Of a DNA stretch of 64,000 bases, positions 60,525-64,000 are shown piece by piece. Source of the stretch: Serilophus lunatus (taxonomy: Eukaryota; Chordata; Aves; Passeriformes; Eurylaimidae); NCBI GenBank assembly GCA_013399895.1, contig VXBA01000883.1, positions 1,002,189-1,066,188 on the forward strand, in the 5' to 3' direction. A model generated the notes under the pieces. That model saw only the letters and a program-made list of their open reading frames with translations. It was not told the origin of the DNA and made no database searches. The translations under genes and the position numbers were made by a program. The stretch's first letter is position 1; every line of letters starts with the position of its first letter.

Positions 60525-63500
60525 ACCTTCCCTCACAACTTCAGATTTTGTTCCCGATTACCTTTGTTTAGCTTCCAAGTTGGGAACTCCCCCAGTATTC
60601 CAAACACTGGATCACCAACATTGGAAAAAAATTAAATCTTTTATTTTTTTCTTTTAAAAGGCATGTAACTCCAACAATATACAGTTGCAGCCATGGATGA
60701 CTGAACTCATTTGATACAATATGTTTCTCAAGTCAGAAATGAAATTGGCAGTGCAACACCTCCACCCCCCAGAATTACTTGGCTAAAGTAGTAGCCAGAT
60801 GAACAAGCAAAAAATCGCAAGAGGATTAAACCAAATATGCAGCTCAAACAGAAGAGCAGCTGAACCCTCCAGCATTTCAATACACAGCTGATTCAGCAAA
60901 ACAGATACACATTTAAATGAAGGATGTCACTGAAAGAGAAAATCAGGCAGCTTAATCAATAAAGTGTGCAGCCTGCCCTAGTACAGGGAAAGAACAGCCT
61001 AACAAGTCACACAGGAAAATGAATTGGGAAGAATAGTCAGTCCCTACTGCTTTCACTGGGACTTTGAAGGCCCAGTGGGAGCCACATCTGGGAAAGGTAA
61101 TTCATGGAGATAGGCCACTAACTATCTCATCCCTCCTTTATCCCTTCTTGGACTAAACCAAGTGTGGGGAAAATAGCAGCATTTTTTTCTCAATAACACA
61201 GTTTATAGGAAGTGGGGTGTTATTTAATTCAAGATTGCAAGTTTATAATTTTCATCTAGCTACAAGTTGCTTCTTTATAGTACACAGATGTTTTATTCTC
61301 TGTGAACTATTCAGAAGCGGATTTGACTGGCAAAAATATTTTCATTTTACCGAATAACTTGAAAAATTATATGCCAATACAGTGCAGCAGAGAAATTGTT
61401 AAAGAGATTCATATTCTCATACTCACATCCTCCTCACAAGAGATTCTGTGCTCCTCAGTTGCTACAAAGGTTGGGCTGTCTCAATCAGAGTCTCGTCCCT
61501 TGTTCTAGCCAGGACACTTTGTAAGGAGAAAAGGGCTTGCTTGGGAGATGCAATGTTTGTCAGTACCCATGTCCTTGAGGTCTGAACACAGACAGAAGCT
61601 GCTATTCCATCACCTTCCTGCCAACAGAGAAATCTGCTCAGAGAAACCTTCTCACAAGAAAAAATCTTCACAGAAATGTAAACAGGAAAAGGCTGGGAGA
61701 GCAGCTGATTAAAGGATATGCCAGTGCACATTAAAATATTTGCTAATTACAAATATATTGTCCCACTGTGCTGCCAGGTCCAGCTCTGACTCACATGAAA
61801 TGTCGGTTGGCTCCAGATTGAATTTTGGGGTCAATCACCTCATCCCTCACCTACCAAATCTACCCAGAAGAGAGGAGACTGCAGCAACATTGAACACTGT
61901 TTCTATTTCTTGTTCTTGTTCCTTACCTTCTCCTTTCCCACGTTATACTGGGATAGTTATGTTCACCCTAGAGAGTGAACTAATATTTAGATTTCATTTG
62001 CAGCGTTAGGGAAGAGCCATGTTGAACTTGATAAGACAAAGACTGTGCAAGGTTTTTCCATTTGTTTCAAGTTCTCTAATCAGCACAACATTGCCACAAA
62101 GAAAGATTCTGGACATCTCCCAGCAGCCTGTGAGCAATGGGCAGATAAATCCTTCCAAGCAAAGGTAAAGCAAAGTTAATAACTTGAACACATCAGAAGA
62201 ACTGCTTCCACGAGAAAAATGTTCACTCACATGAGTTCAATGTTTAGGGCTGGATAAAAATCACCAATACAAAACAAAAAGAGAAGGAAATAGCTCTGGC
62301 TGCTGATGCTTGGGTTTGGGTTGCAGTGTTTAGAAGGATAAAGGTCCAAAAATTCCCATCTGCTGATTGAAACTCTTTCACTTACTGTTTTTGGCTTGTT
62401 CCTGGTTCTGATAGTGGAGAGGTGTTAAAAGAGAAATTTTTATAAAACAGAGGAAAAAAATTCTGGAAGTAAACCAGTTGAAAAACAAGGCTGTCATTCC
62501 AACAACAGGGAATTTGCAGTTATTGTTCAAATCAGGTTCATATATGAAATTGTATTCCTAATCCAATAAAGTATGTAATTTCAGGGACATAAATAATCTC
62601 TGTTTTTAAACAGATTCAAATTTAACTGCTTTGATGGGCTGGTGATATTATAACAGAGAACTGGTAACCCTGGATGACTGCTATTATTTAGCACTAGGTA
62701 TTTATTTAGAGTTTTAAGGGCTGTGCTCTTCATAGTACTTATCTAACTACCCACTATTTTCTCTGTGTTTGTGGATCTAAGGAAGATGTTTACCTTCAGC
62801 AGGGCAGGAATGTGGTTTCAAAAGAGCTGATCAATATTAACCTTGCACAGTACTACATATTATCTCTATTTTGCATAAACTACATAAACTATATTTGAGA
62901 GCCAGCTGATGTAAAATTTATGCACAAGAAGATATCTGCATCCTTTCTGAATATGAGTTTACAAATCTTCTGCTGTTTTTAATCTTTAGACTCTTAAAAC
63001 TGTTCATTGTATATATTGCCTATACATCTTTTTCAAGAGAGTTTTGTCACTGTGTGTGAATTATGCATAAAGAGCAGATGCATAAAACTGCAGTTTAGTT
63101 AGGTAGACATAACCATTCAGCAAACTTTGTTTAATTAGTCAGTAAATCTGTCTTCGTGCCTTTGTTGATTGACTGATGTTTTTGAAGTATTACTGACTCT
63201 TTTTAAACTGTCTATCCTTGTTATTTGTTATTTTAACAAATATTGGGTGTCATAATCTGGTGTTTAAATATCCACTATTGTAATTCTGTGCTAATGACAA
63301 TGCTGACAGAACTATTAGACTGGATACAGAGTTGTCAAGTTTTAAGACAGCAAAATACTCATTTGTGAAGTGTAGCATATGGCAGAAACCTGGGAAAATC
63401 ATCAGTGGAGTTAAGAATAAATAGAAGCTGTGTTCCCTAAAAAATATAATCTGACATCCAAAAACGGATAATCTTGAAATGTACTTGACAGTCCATGAAT

Positions 63501-64000
63501 TCAGTCAACAGATTATAAAACCAGAGGCAGGCAGCACTGCATTTCCAGAGAACAAATTGCAGCATAGCTCTTAATACTGAACTTGGTATGTAAACAAGAT
63601 GTTTTTTCTATATTCTCTGTAAAGAGATCAGTAAAATACTACAGTTAATTATGTTTCAAGTGTCGGCAGAGTCATATGTGTTTATCCAATTTTCATTTTT
63701 TGCTGCCCATCTCATACTTAAGCAATTTTGATGTGCAGTGTTTAAAATGCCAGTGCTTATTAGATGAGTTCCTGAAGCAGCACAGAAACAGTTGCTCTGC
63801 CTGTACAAATAAATCACCTGGAGCCACAGCATATTTCCCAGCCCTCAACTGTGCACCTGAGTTATCTCCTGCAGTGATCTCATGGGGTTAGAAAGGTGCC
63901 TGAAAGTGACAGGAAACAACTAAACATCTTAAAGAATTTCACTCCTCTTAACATTCAGCTCAGGGACAAGGGCCCAATACACCAAATACAAAACATCAGT

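Larger units (their letters stand above)
57213..64000. other. unique non-coding DNA, no gene seen
   Basis: The last 6.8 kb has no supported gene or recognised mobile element. Frames up to 112 codons (58266-58604 plus) derive from a purine-rich, GC-rich patch. Two G-quadruplex motifs (58268-58286 plus; 60503-60524 minus) are the main structural features. From about 62.3 kb the sequence is strongly AT-rich. Confidence 0.55.

Noticed and set aside
1..64000. CRISPR arrays, bacterial operons, phage or plasmid features
   Set aside because: No direct-repeat/spacer arrays, no tightly packed coding frames and no ribosome-binding patterns. Repeat content is clearly avian nuclear DNA.

Overview
The window reads as bird nuclear DNA, probably from a perching bird. 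It is a gene-poor intergenic or intronic stretch with no intact gene that I can support. The avian signature comes from its repeats. There are five reverse-oriented fragments of the CR1 LINE (near 3.75, 4.2, 11.2, 46.9 and 51.9 kb). There is one tRNA-Ile/CR1 composite SINE of the TguSINE1 type (57.1 kb), which argues for a passerine. There is one complete solo LTR of a common avian endogenous retrovirus type, still flanked by a 5-bp target duplication (23.85-24.42 kb). An internally deleted non-LTR retrotransposon, probably of the RTE clade, lies at 43.3-44.2 kb. The species, chromosome and host gene cannot be read from the sequence.

Layout: 0-11 kb is AT-rich single-copy DNA with two CR1 3' ends and a degenerate 54-bp tandem duplication. 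At 11.2-11.9 kb lies the longest CR1 copy, which keeps the C-terminal part of the reverse-transcriptase ORF but has lost an internal block. From 12 to 43 kb the DNA is mostly unique, with one possible decayed coding fragment near 16 kb, the solo LTR near 24 kb and small simple repeats. The RTE-like element follows at 43.3 kb. From 44 to 64 kb there are two more CR1 fragments, a 40-base assembly gap, a CpG-retaining block at 47.6-47.9 kb that looks like a regulatory element, a 71-bp tandem duplication at 54.2 kb, the SINE, and G-quadruplex motifs.

Most open reading frames are under 130 codons, overlap others on the opposite strand, and resemble no family I recognise. I treat them as chance. 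The longest (211 codons, 4285-4920) begins inside an antisense CR1. Several AT-rich blocks dense in homeodomain, POU and SOX-like words are offered as candidate conserved non-coding elements at low confidence, because conservation cannot be judged from one sequence.

I found no CRISPR array, operon, rRNA, functional tRNA or evidence of a new gene system. The items most worth following up are the internally deleted RTE-like element, the SINE and its CR1 partner tails, the CR1 copy with an ambiguous base at its deletion point, the possible frameshifted coding fragment at 16 kb and the CpG-retaining block at 47.7 kb.
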